Positions 1 to 8,849 of a stretch of DNA of 64,000 nucleotides are shown here, in pieces. The first letter of the stretch is position 1. Each line of letters starts with the position of its first letter. The translations under genes were made by a program, and so were the position numbers. The DNA comes from Pseudoalteromonas marina (GTDB lineage: Bacteria > Pseudomonadota > Gammaproteobacteria > Enterobacterales > Alteromonadaceae): contig NZ_AHCB03000012.1 in NCBI RefSeq assembly GCF_000238335.3, positions 248,001 through 312,000 on the forward strand. Reading direction: 5' to 3'. The notes under the pieces are model-generated. The model searched no databases, had not been told where the DNA came from, and saw only the letters and a list, made by a program, of their open reading frames with translations.

Positions 1-431
1 GTTCTGTAACAGTTGCAGAACGTGAAGGTTCAATTGAGATCCTACACTTTGATCATGAACTTCGTATCCCTACGGATAATGATACTGGTGAACTTACAGG
101 TACTCGTAAGCATGAACCTTTTGTTATTACAAAAGCGGTTGATGCATCTACACCGTACTTGTACAAAGCGTGTTCAAACGGTCAAACACTTAAGCAACTT
201 GAGCTTAAATGGTACCGTATTGATGACACAGGGACTGAGCGTGAATATTTCTGCCACAAGTTGGAAGACGTAAAAATCACTTCAATCTCACCAACAATGC
301 ACAACGTTAAAGACTTAGACAAGGAGCGTTACCCGCACCTTGAAACAGTTTGCCTACGTTACAAGCGCATTACTTGGACTTACTTAGATGGCAACATCGA
401 GTTCTCTGACTCTTGGACTGAAGGTCGTTAA
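1..431 (+). CDS. hcp: Hcp, T6SS tube protein (5' partial)
   Basis: Hcp hexamers stack to form the inner tube that the T6SS fires into target cells. The open frame runs from base 3 to the stop at 429-431, giving 142 residues. Family features are visible in order: the REGSIEILHFDHEL stretch, IPTDNDTGELTGTRKHEPF, the ITKAVDASTPYLYKA segment, LKWYRIDDTGTEREYF and the C-terminal YKRITWTYLDG. Hcp1-type proteins are about 160-172 aa, so 20-30 N-terminal residues lie before the window. Any internal ATG start would cut the beta-barrel, so the gene is taken as truncated by the window edge. It is the first gene of the visible T6SS cluster and is followed by a hairpin that may limit read-through. Confidence 0.95.
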   Translation, partial: SVTVAEREGSIEILHFDHELRIPTDNDTGELTGTRKHEPFVITKAVDASTPYLYKACSNGQTLKQLELKWYRIDDTGTEREYFCHKLEDVKITSISPTMHNVKDLDKERYPHLETVCLRYKRITWTYLDGNIEFSDSWTEGR

Positions 432-447
432 TTAGTCAGTACTTATT

Positions 448-473
448 AAGGATATGCGAAAGCATATCCTTTT
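448..473 (+). terminator. Hairpin after hcp, attenuator-like terminator
   Basis: A perfect 10-bp stem (AAGGATATGC at 448-457, GCATATCCTT at 462-471) closes a GAAA tetraloop just after the hcp stop. Only a short T stretch follows (TTTATTG), so termination is probably partial. This would let hcp be made in excess of the baseplate genes downstream. Confidence 0.6.
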
Positions 474-487
474 ATTGAGATCCAAAT

Positions 488-895
488 ATGGCGTTATTCG
501 ATTTTTTAACTCAACCCGTTATTCGCAATGGTCATCAGGGCTTTGAAACTGATGAGCAAGCCAGTGTGTGCAAGCATTTAAATGAGCTTTTAAATGCCCG
601 CAGAGGCGTTTTAAAGCACTTAACCGACTATGGCTTACCCGATGTAGAAGATATTTACGAAGGGCTTCCTTATTCGCAACACACATTAGCGTTTGAAGTT
701 AAAAAATTGATAGAAAAATACGAACCCCGCGTTCGCTATGCAAATGTAACACCGGTCGAAATTAAAGAAGACAACTGTGTAATTAGGCTCGATATACAAG
801 CTTTTCTAACCAGTGGACAAAGTATTAAGTTAAATACGCGGTTTGAGTCGGGCGGTAAAGCAGATGTTATACAGCACGCAAAAAATAATAACTAA
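488..895 (+). CDS. tssE: T6SS baseplate subunit TssE (gp25-like)
   Basis: TssE is the gp25-like wedge protein of the T6SS baseplate and nucleates sheath assembly. The 135-aa product is typical in length. It begins MALFDFLTQPV and has the gp25-family core: LNARRGVLKHLTDYGLPD (about residues 35-53), the KKLIEKYEPRV helix (about 74-84) and a C-terminal beta segment IRLDIQAFL. The ATG at 488 is the first usable start after the hcp hairpin; its Shine-Dalgarno (GAGA, 477-480) is weak. TssF begins 22 bases later. Confidence 0.92.
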   Translation: MALFDFLTQPVIRNGHQGFETDEQASVCKHLNELLNARRGVLKHLTDYGLPDVEDIYEGLPYSQHTLAFEVKKLIEKYEPRVRYANVTPVEIKEDNCVIRLDIQAFLTSGQSIKLNTRFESGGKADVIQHAKNNN

Positions 896-917
896 TGTAG
901 TTCAAAAGGATTGATGA

Positions 918-2636
918 ATGCAGCAATATTTTGATGCACAAATGCGCTTACTTACTCAGGCTGGCAAGCAATTTGCTCAGTTTTATCCTGAGCACGCAGG
1001 TATGCTTAATATTGATGCATTAAAAGACAGAGATCCGCATATTGAGCGTTTATTAGAGGGGGTTGCTTATTTAACGGCGCATACTCAAAAACGCTTAGAT
1101 GAATCTGTGCCGGAGGTATCTGAGCAGGTGTTGCGTCAGCTGTGTCCTATTTTGTTAAGTTATTTTCCTTCCAGTACGGTGGTACAGTTTTCTCCTAAAT
1201 TAGCAATGCAAAAAACGCACACTATTGAGAAGGGGTTGCAGTTAAACCCGCCAACAGGTAAGTCGGATGGCAAAAAAATTATATTTACGACCACGCACAG
1301 TTTAGATGTTGTGCCTCTAGATGTTGAGCATGTGCAATATCAAGAGTCGCACTTGGGTGCGGAGCTAAGAATTGGACTCAAATTTGTATGCCAAGGTGAG
1401 CGTAGTAACTTTGATTTATCTACACTTAATTTTTATTTGCGCGGTGATACACCTTTATGTAGCGCATTATTTCAATTACTAAAAACACCTAACAAGCAGG
1501 CCGAACTCGACTTTGGTGCCAATCACTTTGAATATAATAAAAAGCTTAAGGCAAAAGGGTGTAATGCCAGTTATTTAGATATTGACGGCGCATTACTTCC
1601 TAGCGCGGCTAAAAGCCACCCAGGGTATGCTTTATTACTTGATTACTTTAATGCCAAAGATCGTTTTTACTTTTTAAGTTTTGATGGTTTAAAAAATGAA
1701 GAGTTTCCTGAGCATATAGACCGCTTTGAAATTGTATTCAGAGGGGATAAAAAGCTTCCTCCGGGACACCAATTAAGTAAAGAAAATATACTAATAAATT
1801 GCGTACCCGCTATTAACTTGTTTAGCCAAGCAGCAGAGCCAATAAAAATAGAACCTAATAGAACCGATTACATGATAAGCGCGGATCAAGCACGCACCGA
1901 CCATGTATTTAGCTATACCGTTGACGAAGTAGCAGGGCGTAATTCGGTAACAGGTCAAACTCACGAATACACCCCCCGCTACCAAAGTGTATTTGAAGAC
2001 GAAAAAAAGCTATTTACCGTCCTAACTAAAGACGTAGGCGCTGCGGCACCAACGCATTACTTACAATTGCCTTTTAATTTAAATGACGAAAAAGAAACGC
2101 TATCGATTGATCTAACTGCATTTAATGCAGGTTGGCCGCGTCAATTATTACAAGAAGGCGATTTAAATGAAGGGGGCAAAGATATGCCCAATATTGTTGA
2201 TGTTAAAAATGTTATTCGTCCAACAAACTACTTAGCATGCCCAAGTCAGCCAAAACACTGGCAGCTTATTAGCTTATTAAATGTAAAGTTTTCACAAATT
2301 ACACAGGTAACTGAACTTAAAAGGTTGCTTGTATTATTTGATTGGTCAAATAAGGCCGAAAACCGATTAAGAATTGAAAGTATTTTAAAAATATCAGCAA
2401 CGCCTATCAGCCAAATTAAGCGAGGCATTTTTATCAAAGGGGTTGACGTACTAATTGATATTGATGAAAGCAAGTTTGTTGGAGACGCAGACCTATACCA
2501 CTTTTGTAATGTACTGCACGAGTTCTTTTTGATGTACGCACCTATAAACGAAAGCGTACAAACGCGAGTTAACGCAATTCCAAGTTATAAGTCGTGGTGT
2601 TGGGATATTGAGCCGGGTAAGAGTTACCAGCTATGA
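918..2636 (+). CDS. tssF: T6SS baseplate subunit TssF
   Basis: TssF is the large wedge protein of the T6SS baseplate and works with TssG and TssE at the cytoplasmic face of the membrane complex. The 572-aa product shows the family N-terminus: FAQFYPEHAG, DPHIERLLEGVAYLTA (about residues 40-55), then VLRQLCPILLSYFPSSTVVQF (about 70-90). Length is slightly under the usual 590-620. An AAAAGGA ribosome site lies just upstream of the ATG. The stop overlaps the tssG start by 4 bases (ATGA), so the two are probably translationally coupled. Confidence 0.93.
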   Translation: MQQYFDAQMRLLTQAGKQFAQFYPEHAGMLNIDALKDRDPHIERLLEGVAYLTAHTQKRLDESVPEVSEQVLRQLCPILLSYFPSSTVVQFSPKLAMQKTHTIEKGLQLNPPTGKSDGKKIIFTTTHSLDVVPLDVEHVQYQESHLGAELRIGLKFVCQGERSNFDLSTLNFYLRGDTPLCSALFQLLKTPNKQAELDFGANHFEYNKKLKAKGCNASYLDIDGALLPSAAKSHPGYALLLDYFNAKDRFYFLSFDGLKNEEFPEHIDRFEIVFRGDKKLPPGHQLSKENILINCVPAINLFSQAAEPIKIEPNRTDYMISADQARTDHVFSYTVDEVAGRNSVTGQTHEYTPRYQSVFEDEKKLFTVLTKDVGAAAPTHYLQLPFNLNDEKETLSIDLTAFNAGWPRQLLQEGDLNEGGKDMPNIVDVKNVIRPTNYLACPSQPKHWQLISLLNVKFSQITQVTELKRLLVLFDWSNKAENRLRIESILKISATPISQIKRGIFIKGVDVLIDIDESKFVGDADLYHFCNVLHEFFLMYAPINESVQTRVNAIPSYKSWCWDIEPGKSYQL

Positions 2637-3613
2637 ATTCGTCAAGCAATTACGTACATCCTGTTTGGTCTAAATTACCTCCAGCGATTGAGGGTTTAAT
2701 TGCTGAACCCTGGCGCTTTAATTTATTTAAAGCAATGAGCCTAATAGAAAAACACTGGGCTGCGCCGCAAGAGCTTGATCATGGCATAAGTAGCCGTGTT
2801 GTTTTTAAATCACACAAAGAACTGGGTTTTCCTGCAACCGATGTTCGCGAATGTGTATTAGAAAACGAAGGTAGAGGAAAACTCAGTTTATCGACGTCAT
2901 TTTTGGGTTTATATGGCGTAGACGCGCCCATGCCCCATTACGTGTTAGAGCAAGCAGCAAGTGATGAGCAAAGCGGTGATCGAGTACGCCAGTTTTTAGA
3001 TATTTTTAATCATGTTTTGTATTGTCAGTTATTTCAGGCTTGGAAAAAGTCTCAAATTAATATTGCAGGCAGAGGCGCGAATCAATTTGATGATTTAGTT
3101 AAATCTATTTTATTAGGTAAAACAGATCAAAAAATTCAGTGTGGCATTGCAAGCTTAAAGCAAACAAGTGCAGCGGGTTTAGCGCAACTACTTAAGCACA
3201 GCTTAAACATAGACACATTAAAAGTTGACGATACACGAGCCAATTGGCAACACGTAGATACCCCAAGCGCAATAGGCGAAGAAAACCAAATGGTATTGGG
3301 CAATTCTGCTGTATTGGGAACCCAGGTGTTGGTTAGCGGTAGTGTTTTAACAATTGATATAGGGCCAGTCAGTAGCGATGTAGCCATAAGCCTTTCACCA
3401 AGGAGTGAAGAAGGAATAAAAATGGCCGCTTTGCTTAGTGCGCATTTACCAAGCAATGTTGAGTGGGTATGCCAAATAAAAGTAGCAAATGACGCTGTTT
3501 CAGAGCAGCTCATTGGTCAGCAATCGTTAGTACTAGGACATAATTCATATTTAGGGGCCGCAGCTGCAAATACAACAACTCATAGCTACAGCCATCAACA
3601 GTATAAACACTAA
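2633..3613 (+). CDS. tssG: T6SS baseplate subunit TssG
   Basis: TssG completes the TssE-F-G wedge of the T6SS baseplate. The 326-aa protein has the family opening EPWRFNLFKAMSLIEKHW (about residues 25-42), the GLYGVDAPMPHYVLE segment near residue 92, and FLDIFNHVLYCQLFQAWKK near 123. The start is fixed by the ATGA overlap with tssF. The last roughly 20 residues are low-complexity and rich in Ala, Asn, Thr, Ser and His. The clpV gene follows after 18 bases. Confidence 0.92.
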   Translation: MNSSSNYVHPVWSKLPPAIEGLIAEPWRFNLFKAMSLIEKHWAAPQELDHGISSRVVFKSHKELGFPATDVRECVLENEGRGKLSLSTSFLGLYGVDAPMPHYVLEQAASDEQSGDRVRQFLDIFNHVLYCQLFQAWKKSQINIAGRGANQFDDLVKSILLGKTDQKIQCGIASLKQTSAAGLAQLLKHSLNIDTLKVDDTRANWQHVDTPSAIGEENQMVLGNSAVLGTQVLVSGSVLTIDIGPVSSDVAISLSPRSEEGIKMAALLSAHLPSNVEWVCQIKVANDAVSEQLIGQQSLVLGHNSYLGAAAANTTTHSYSHQQYKH

Positions 3614-3631
3614 GGAATTAAGGATAAAAAA

Positions 3632-6364
3632 ATGGATGCTAAAGGCATAAAACAACTTATAGATAAATTAAATGGCCATACTGCTACTGCACTTGAATCA
3701 GCTGCAGGTTTTGCCAGTAGCCGCAGTCACTTTGAAGTACTTCCAGAGCATTTGCTTATTAAATTAATGGAAGAGGGCAGTAATGGTGATCTTGAGCACA
3801 TTTTTCATTTTTTTAATGTTAATCAAGATGCTGTTTGGCATGAGTTACTAGACTTTTTAAATAGGCAGCCAGCGGGTAACCAAAGTAAGCCTACATTTTC
3901 GCGTCGTTTATATGAATGGCTAGAGCGCGCATGGTTAAGTGCAAATGTTCAGCATAAGAGTGATTTTATAACGGGTGCTGCTCTAGTTGACTCTTTAACT
4001 GAATTGTTACCATACAGCCCAGTGCTTCAGCTACCAGCACTGCTTGATAAAATTGACTCACGCTTTTTAGCCGAAAACTTGGAAAAAATATGTCAGCAAT
4101 CGTCTGAGCGTTTAAACCCTGCAGCTAAATCACAATCAGCCAATAAATCAGAAAACTCAAACGACAGTGCTGCACTGGATGAATATTGCGAAGATTTAAC
4201 GGCTAAAGCAGAACAAGGAAAAATAGATCCTGTACTGGGCCGTAATGACGAAATTAGAATGATGGTCGATGTGTTATGCCGTCGCAGAAAAAACAACCCT
4301 ATTTTGGTAGGTGACCCAGGTGTTGGTAAAACTGCGGTTGTAGAAGGGTTTGCACAACGAATTGTTGATGGCCAAGTACCACAAGACCTGCAGGGTGTTC
4401 GCCTTTTAGTGCTTGATATGGGGTTACTACAGGCAGGAGCGGGTGTTAAAGGTGAATTTGAACGCCGCTTAAAAGCCGTGATTGATGAAGTAAAAAACTC
4501 TTCAACGCCAATCATTATGTTTATTGATGAAGCACATACGCTTATAGGTGCTGGTGGCGATGCAGGCATGAGTGACGCTGCAAACTTATTAAAACCGGCG
4601 CTTGCTCGTGGTGAGCTCAGAACTGTAGCTGCAACAACGTGGAGCGAGTATAAAAAATACTTTGAACGTGATGCTGCATTAGAACGTCGTTTTCAGCTTA
4701 TTAAAGTTGATGAGCCTACAGAGCAAGCGGCTCAGCTTATGCTTGCGGGCTTAAAAGACAAATACCAGCAGCATCATAATATTCAAATAACCGATGATGC
4801 TATTGAAGCGGCTGTGGTTTTATCTTCGCGTTATATAACAGGGCGCTATTTACCAGATAAAGCCATTGATGTACTTGATACCGCTGCGGCGCGTGTGCGT
4901 ATGTCGTTTGCGACAGACCCTGCAGCAATAGAAGCAGAACGTGAACACATAAATTATTTAGAAACCAGAATAAATAGCCTAAATATAGAGTTAGGCCAAG
5001 GCTTGGCGGTTGATCAAGATAAACTAACGCACCTAGTAGAAGAGTTAGTTAATGCCCAGAGTAAATTAGCTGAGTTGACACACTCGCGCGAATCGCAAAT
5101 ATCAACCTTAAGCCAAATTAACGAAATAAAACAAGCAAGCGATAAAGACCTTGATAGCGAATCGTTATTAATGCTTCGCCAGTCACTCAAAGAGCAAAAT
5201 ACGCAAGACAATGGTTTATTTAGTGAAGTAGATGCCGATGCCGTTGCGCAAATTATTTCACAGTGGACCGGCGTGCCAGTAGGAGCAATGGTTAAAGATC
5301 AAATTAGTAATTTGATTAATTTAGAAGCCACCATAGGCCAAGAAGTAATAGGTCAGCAGGCGGGGATTGCAAAAATTGCGCAAACGCTCAGAGTAAGTAA
5401 AGCAGGTGTAAGTAACGATGAAGGTCCGCTTGGCGTATTTTTATTAGCGGGTCCATCGGGCGTAGGTAAAACAGAAACAGCGCGTTGTTTAGCTAAACAG
5501 TTATTTGGTGGAGACAAATTTTTAACCACAATAAACATGAGTGAATACCAAGAGTCACATACTGTGTCGCAGCTTAAAGGTTCACCACCAGGGTATGTAG
5601 GTTACGGCGAAGGCGGTGTGTTAACTGAAGCCGTAAGACAGCGCCCGTACTCTGTTATTTTGCTCGATGAAGTAGAAAAAGCGCATAAAGACGTGATGAA
5701 TATGTTTTACCAAGTGTTTGAGCGTGGCAGCATGCGCGATGGTGAAGGTCGCGAAATAGACTTTAAAAACACCGTTATTATCATGACATCCAACTTAGGA
5801 TCTGCTGAGCTAATTGACGCCTGCACACCACCTACGGTAATAGACTTAAGTCCAAAAGAGGACGACGAAGAGTCGCAACAAACTGAGCACGAAGCGGCAA
5901 TTAACGAAGCGCTCAATCCAGCGCAAGCACCTATTAACGAGGACGGAACACCTTGGTCAGTGCCTACTATTGGCGCGCTTACGGATTTAATAAAACCTCA
6001 ATTACTTGCTTTTTTTGCACCCGCTTTATTAGCCCGAATGCAGGTTATTCCTTACTTAGCACTCGACTCTGATGCATTACAGTCAATTGTTAGCTTAAAA
6101 CTCGAAGCCATCGCTAATCGTTTACACGAAAACCATAAAATGCAGTTACGCGTAGATGCCAGTGTGCTTGAAAAGCTAACCACTCAATGCACGCTTTCTG
6201 ACAGCGGTGCACGTATGGTTAATGCGGTCATTGAACAGCAAATACTGCCAGGGATAGCCAAATCAATTTTAGAATTTATGGCAGAAGAAGACATGCCAGA
6301 CATTTTAACGTTAGCTGTTGATGAGCAAGACGAAATTACAGCAACATTTGCCGATAATGCGTAA
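3632..6364 (+). CDS. clpV: T6SS ATPase ClpV (TssH)
   Basis: ClpV is the AAA+ disaggregase that unfolds contracted TssB/TssC sheaths so they can be rebuilt. The 910-aa protein has a ClpN-like N-terminal domain (about 1-160), a first ATPase module with Walker A GDPGVGKTAV near residue 226 and Walker B IMFIDEAHTLIG near 293, a coiled-coil middle region (about 430-520), and a second module with Walker A GPSGVGKTET near 606 and Walker B VILLDEVEKAH near 678. The position between tssG and vgrG distinguishes it from housekeeping ClpB. An acidic insert (KEDDEESQQTEHEAA, near residue 745) is unusual. Confidence 0.95.
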   Translation: MDAKGIKQLIDKLNGHTATALESAAGFASSRSHFEVLPEHLLIKLMEEGSNGDLEHIFHFFNVNQDAVWHELLDFLNRQPAGNQSKPTFSRRLYEWLERAWLSANVQHKSDFITGAALVDSLTELLPYSPVLQLPALLDKIDSRFLAENLEKICQQSSERLNPAAKSQSANKSENSNDSAALDEYCEDLTAKAEQGKIDPVLGRNDEIRMMVDVLCRRRKNNPILVGDPGVGKTAVVEGFAQRIVDGQVPQDLQGVRLLVLDMGLLQAGAGVKGEFERRLKAVIDEVKNSSTPIIMFIDEAHTLIGAGGDAGMSDAANLLKPALARGELRTVAATTWSEYKKYFERDAALERRFQLIKVDEPTEQAAQLMLAGLKDKYQQHHNIQITDDAIEAAVVLSSRYITGRYLPDKAIDVLDTAAARVRMSFATDPAAIEAEREHINYLETRINSLNIELGQGLAVDQDKLTHLVEELVNAQSKLAELTHSRESQISTLSQINEIKQASDKDLDSESLLMLRQSLKEQNTQDNGLFSEVDADAVAQIISQWTGVPVGAMVKDQISNLINLEATIGQEVIGQQAGIAKIAQTLRVSKAGVSNDEGPLGVFLLAGPSGVGKTETARCLAKQLFGGDKFLTTINMSEYQESHTVSQLKGSPPGYVGYGEGGVLTEAVRQRPYSVILLDEVEKAHKDVMNMFYQVFERGSMRDGEGREIDFKNTVIIMTSNLGSAELIDACTPPTVIDLSPKEDDEESQQTEHEAAINEALNPAQAPINEDGTPWSVPTIGALTDLIKPQLLAFFAPALLARMQVIPYLALDSDALQSIVSLKLEAIANRLHENHKMQLRVDASVLEKLTTQCTLSDSGARMVNAVIEQQILPGIAKSILEFMAEEDMPDILTLAVDEQDEITATFADNA

Positions 6365-6380
6365 ATAAAAGGACAACAAA

Positions 6381-8411
6381 ATGGGATTCATGGACGTATT
6401 TAACGAATTAAAAGCCAGCTCAAGTCATTTTAGTGTTGCAATACAAGGCATGCCCGACGGCATGGTGTATGTAACCGACTTTGAGTCTAAAAACGATCGT
6501 TTATGTGAAGACTATGAATTTAAAATCCAAGTTTTGAGCCCAGAGCATTTAACGTCTGATATGTTAATAGGAAAAGACGTATCGCTTTCTATGGTGTGGT
6601 CGATGACTGACCGCACTATATCAGGATTAATAAGCGGGTTTATAGCTCATGGACAAAGTCACCAAGGGTATCATTATACCTTGGTCATGAACTCCCATTT
6701 AACGCTCCTTAAACATCAGCACTCTAACCGTGTATTTACTGCCATGGATGCAGGTAAAATAATTAGCAGTGTGTTTAAAAAAGCAGGGTTCCCTACTCAA
6801 AAATTAAGTGTTCAGGCAAGTTCGAGTTCACTTGATATGACCGTTCAATACAACGAAACAGATTACGAGTTTGTAACCCGATTAATGCGTAAATACGGCT
6901 TTGTGTATAGCTTTATTGAGCAAACAGGCGGTGACTGTACACTGCATATATGTAATGACTCTAAAGATATTGCGCAAAAATTTGATGAGGTTAATTTAAG
7001 TTACATTCCGCCTTCGGGGCAAGTTAGAACAAGTGAATCAATATTTGCGATAAGCAGGCAAGCACAATTGTTTCCACAAAGTACACACTTAAACGACTAC
7101 AACTACCAAGCACCAGGAAATTTACAAGTATCGCAAAATAATAGTGCATCGGTAACAGGGTTTGGTGAAGACAGCCATTATGGCGACAACTATGCGCAAT
7201 CAGGAGATGGGCAAACACTTGCAACTATTAGGCAGCAGGCGTTTGATTGCCAGCGCGAGCAAATAATAGTTGATACCGATTGCAGAGCTTTACGCCCTGG
7301 CATGCGCTTAAATATTTATGACCACCCAGAGCACGATGGGCAATACTTAGTAACACGTGTTGAGCATAAAGGCAGCCAAAATGCAGCCGTTGAATATGGC
7401 TCTAATGTTAAAGGCCTAACGTATAAAAACCAAGCGTACTTAATTAGTGTTGACCAAGTGTACAAAGCTCCATTAATTCCCGCCAGACGAGTATTTGCAA
7501 CCTTTAACGCATTAATTGAACAAGAAATAGATGACAAAGGTAATTACGTTGTAAAGCTGCCTTTTAACCAAGATGGCGAAGGGCAAGAAAGCCGATCAAC
7601 ACGCTTAATGCAACCGTATGGAGGCAGTGGCCATGGTATGCACTTTCCGTTAACACAGGGCACAGAAGTACTCGTTTGTGGAGAAAATGGCGATTTAGAC
7701 AGGCCCATTATTTTGGGGGCACTTTATAATCAAAATGCGCCTAACCCAGTTACAAGCCAAAACCCAACAGAAAACAAACTGGTGACCAAAGCGGGGCACA
7801 GTTTTGTAATGGACGACAAAAAAGGCGAAGAAAAAATAAGCCTTGCCAATAAAAATAATAAAAATCAGTTACTGCTTGATGCAACAAACGGTGCACATCA
7901 AGCAACGCTTAAGTCGGTTGATGGTGACGTAAAAATTTCGGCAAAAGAAAACCTGCAATTTGTAGCTGAGAATGACGCTAATTTTACCGTGGCAAATAAC
8001 TTTACTACCCGTGTTGAAAACAACCTGCAAATTCAAACGCGTGAAGGTGATATTACCGTCACCTCAGCAGCCGATTTAAGTTTAAAGTCGACGGCCAATA
8101 CGCGCATTGAAGCAACCGACGGCAGTTTAGAATTAAAAGCAGCACAAGAGCTTAAAGTGCAAGCCCAGCAAGATGTAAGTGTTTACTCTGTTGACGGAAA
8201 CCTTGAACTTCAAGCGCCACAGGGCGATTTAGAGCTTAATAGTGGCAATAACATTACTATAAAAGCCAATGGTCAGGGCTCTATTCAATTGAGCCAAGGC
8301 GGAGCAAGTATTGAAATAGATGCAGCGGGCAACTTAACGATTGATGCCACTAATTTAACGCTGAGCGCCACTAATATAGCTATTAAAGGCAGTGCAATTA
8401 GTAACAACTAA
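6381..8411 (+). CDS. vgrG: T6SS spike protein VgrG (TssI)
   Basis: VgrG trimers form the puncturing spike at the tip of the Hcp tube. The 676-aa protein has the gp27-like region (about 1-370, including VTRLMRKYGFVYSFIEQ), a gp5-type OB fold with VKLPFNQDGEG and RLMQPYGGSGHGMHFPLTQGTEVLV (about 390-440), then GDLDRPIILGALYNQNAPNP. The C-terminus (about 500-676) is a long beta-helix of alternating short repeats, the DUF2345/gp5 type, with no separate enzymatic domain visible. Cargo is therefore probably loaded through the DUF2169/DUF4150 genes downstream. An AAAAGGA ribosome site precedes the ATG. Confidence 0.94.
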   Translation: MGFMDVFNELKASSSHFSVAIQGMPDGMVYVTDFESKNDRLCEDYEFKIQVLSPEHLTSDMLIGKDVSLSMVWSMTDRTISGLISGFIAHGQSHQGYHYTLVMNSHLTLLKHQHSNRVFTAMDAGKIISSVFKKAGFPTQKLSVQASSSSLDMTVQYNETDYEFVTRLMRKYGFVYSFIEQTGGDCTLHICNDSKDIAQKFDEVNLSYIPPSGQVRTSESIFAISRQAQLFPQSTHLNDYNYQAPGNLQVSQNNSASVTGFGEDSHYGDNYAQSGDGQTLATIRQQAFDCQREQIIVDTDCRALRPGMRLNIYDHPEHDGQYLVTRVEHKGSQNAAVEYGSNVKGLTYKNQAYLISVDQVYKAPLIPARRVFATFNALIEQEIDDKGNYVVKLPFNQDGEGQESRSTRLMQPYGGSGHGMHFPLTQGTEVLVCGENGDLDRPIILGALYNQNAPNPVTSQNPTENKLVTKAGHSFVMDDKKGEEKISLANKNNKNQLLLDATNGAHQATLKSVDGDVKISAKENLQFVAENDANFTVANNFTTRVENNLQIQTREGDITVTSAADLSLKSTANTRIEATDGSLELKAAQELKVQAQQDVSVYSVDGNLELQAPQGDLELNSGNNITIKANGQGSIQLSQGGASIEIDAAGNLTIDATNLTLSATNIAIKGSAISNN

Positions 8412-8428
8412 GTTAAAGGAGTAATTTA

Positions 8429-8845
8429 ATGAGTGCACAAGTTAAAAGTATTTTTAATGATCAGCAAATACTTGCGTTAGTGAACCGTGTTGACCGTTTA
8501 GGAAAGGTTAAAGCCGTTTTGATAAACAATGTAGCCCATGAAATTATCGCGCAGGCTGCACACATAACACCATGTAAAACTAACGACACCGTACTACTCA
8601 CTCATACCTCACAAGGGTTTGTAGTAACGGCCGTATTAGCAAGTAAAGACCAAGCCCCTGCTGCACTAATAAAAAACAGCGAAGGGCACATCACAATTGA
8701 AGCGCAGCAAAGCATAACGCTGCAAACGGCTAAGGGCCTTATAGAAATATTTGCTGACGGTACTATTGTGCTCGAAGGGCAAGATATAACGGCAAACAGC
8801 GAGCAAGACCTAACCTTGGCTGGTTGGCCAATTAGGCTTAACTAA
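8429..8845 (+). CDS. DUF3540-like T6SS accessory protein
   Basis: The 138-aa protein has an N-terminal beta-rich segment (VKAVLINNVAHEIIAQAA, then NDTVLLTHTSQGFVVTAVLAS) and a C-terminal run of short beta repeats (GHITIEAQQSITLQTAKGL, IEIFADGTIVLEGQDI). This is the shape of DUF3540 proteins, which sit between vgrG and DUF2169/DUF4150 genes in many T6SS cargo modules. The repeats match the beta-helix of VgrG and could extend the spike shaft. AAAGGAG precedes the ATG. The DUF assignment is by pattern and position; another small DUF such as DUF6484 is possible. Confidence 0.6.
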   Translation: MSAQVKSIFNDQQILALVNRVDRLGKVKAVLINNVAHEIIAQAAHITPCKTNDTVLLTHTSQGFVVTAVLASKDQAPAALIKNSEGHITIEAQQSITLQTAKGLIEIFADGTIVLEGQDITANSEQDLTLAGWPIRLN

Positions 8846-8849
8846 CGCC

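Noticed and set aside
4093..4569. Minus-strand open frame opposite clpV
   Set aside because: It is a shadow of the strongly supported ClpV gene; its translation is rich in Ser, Pro and Thr with no recognisable pattern.
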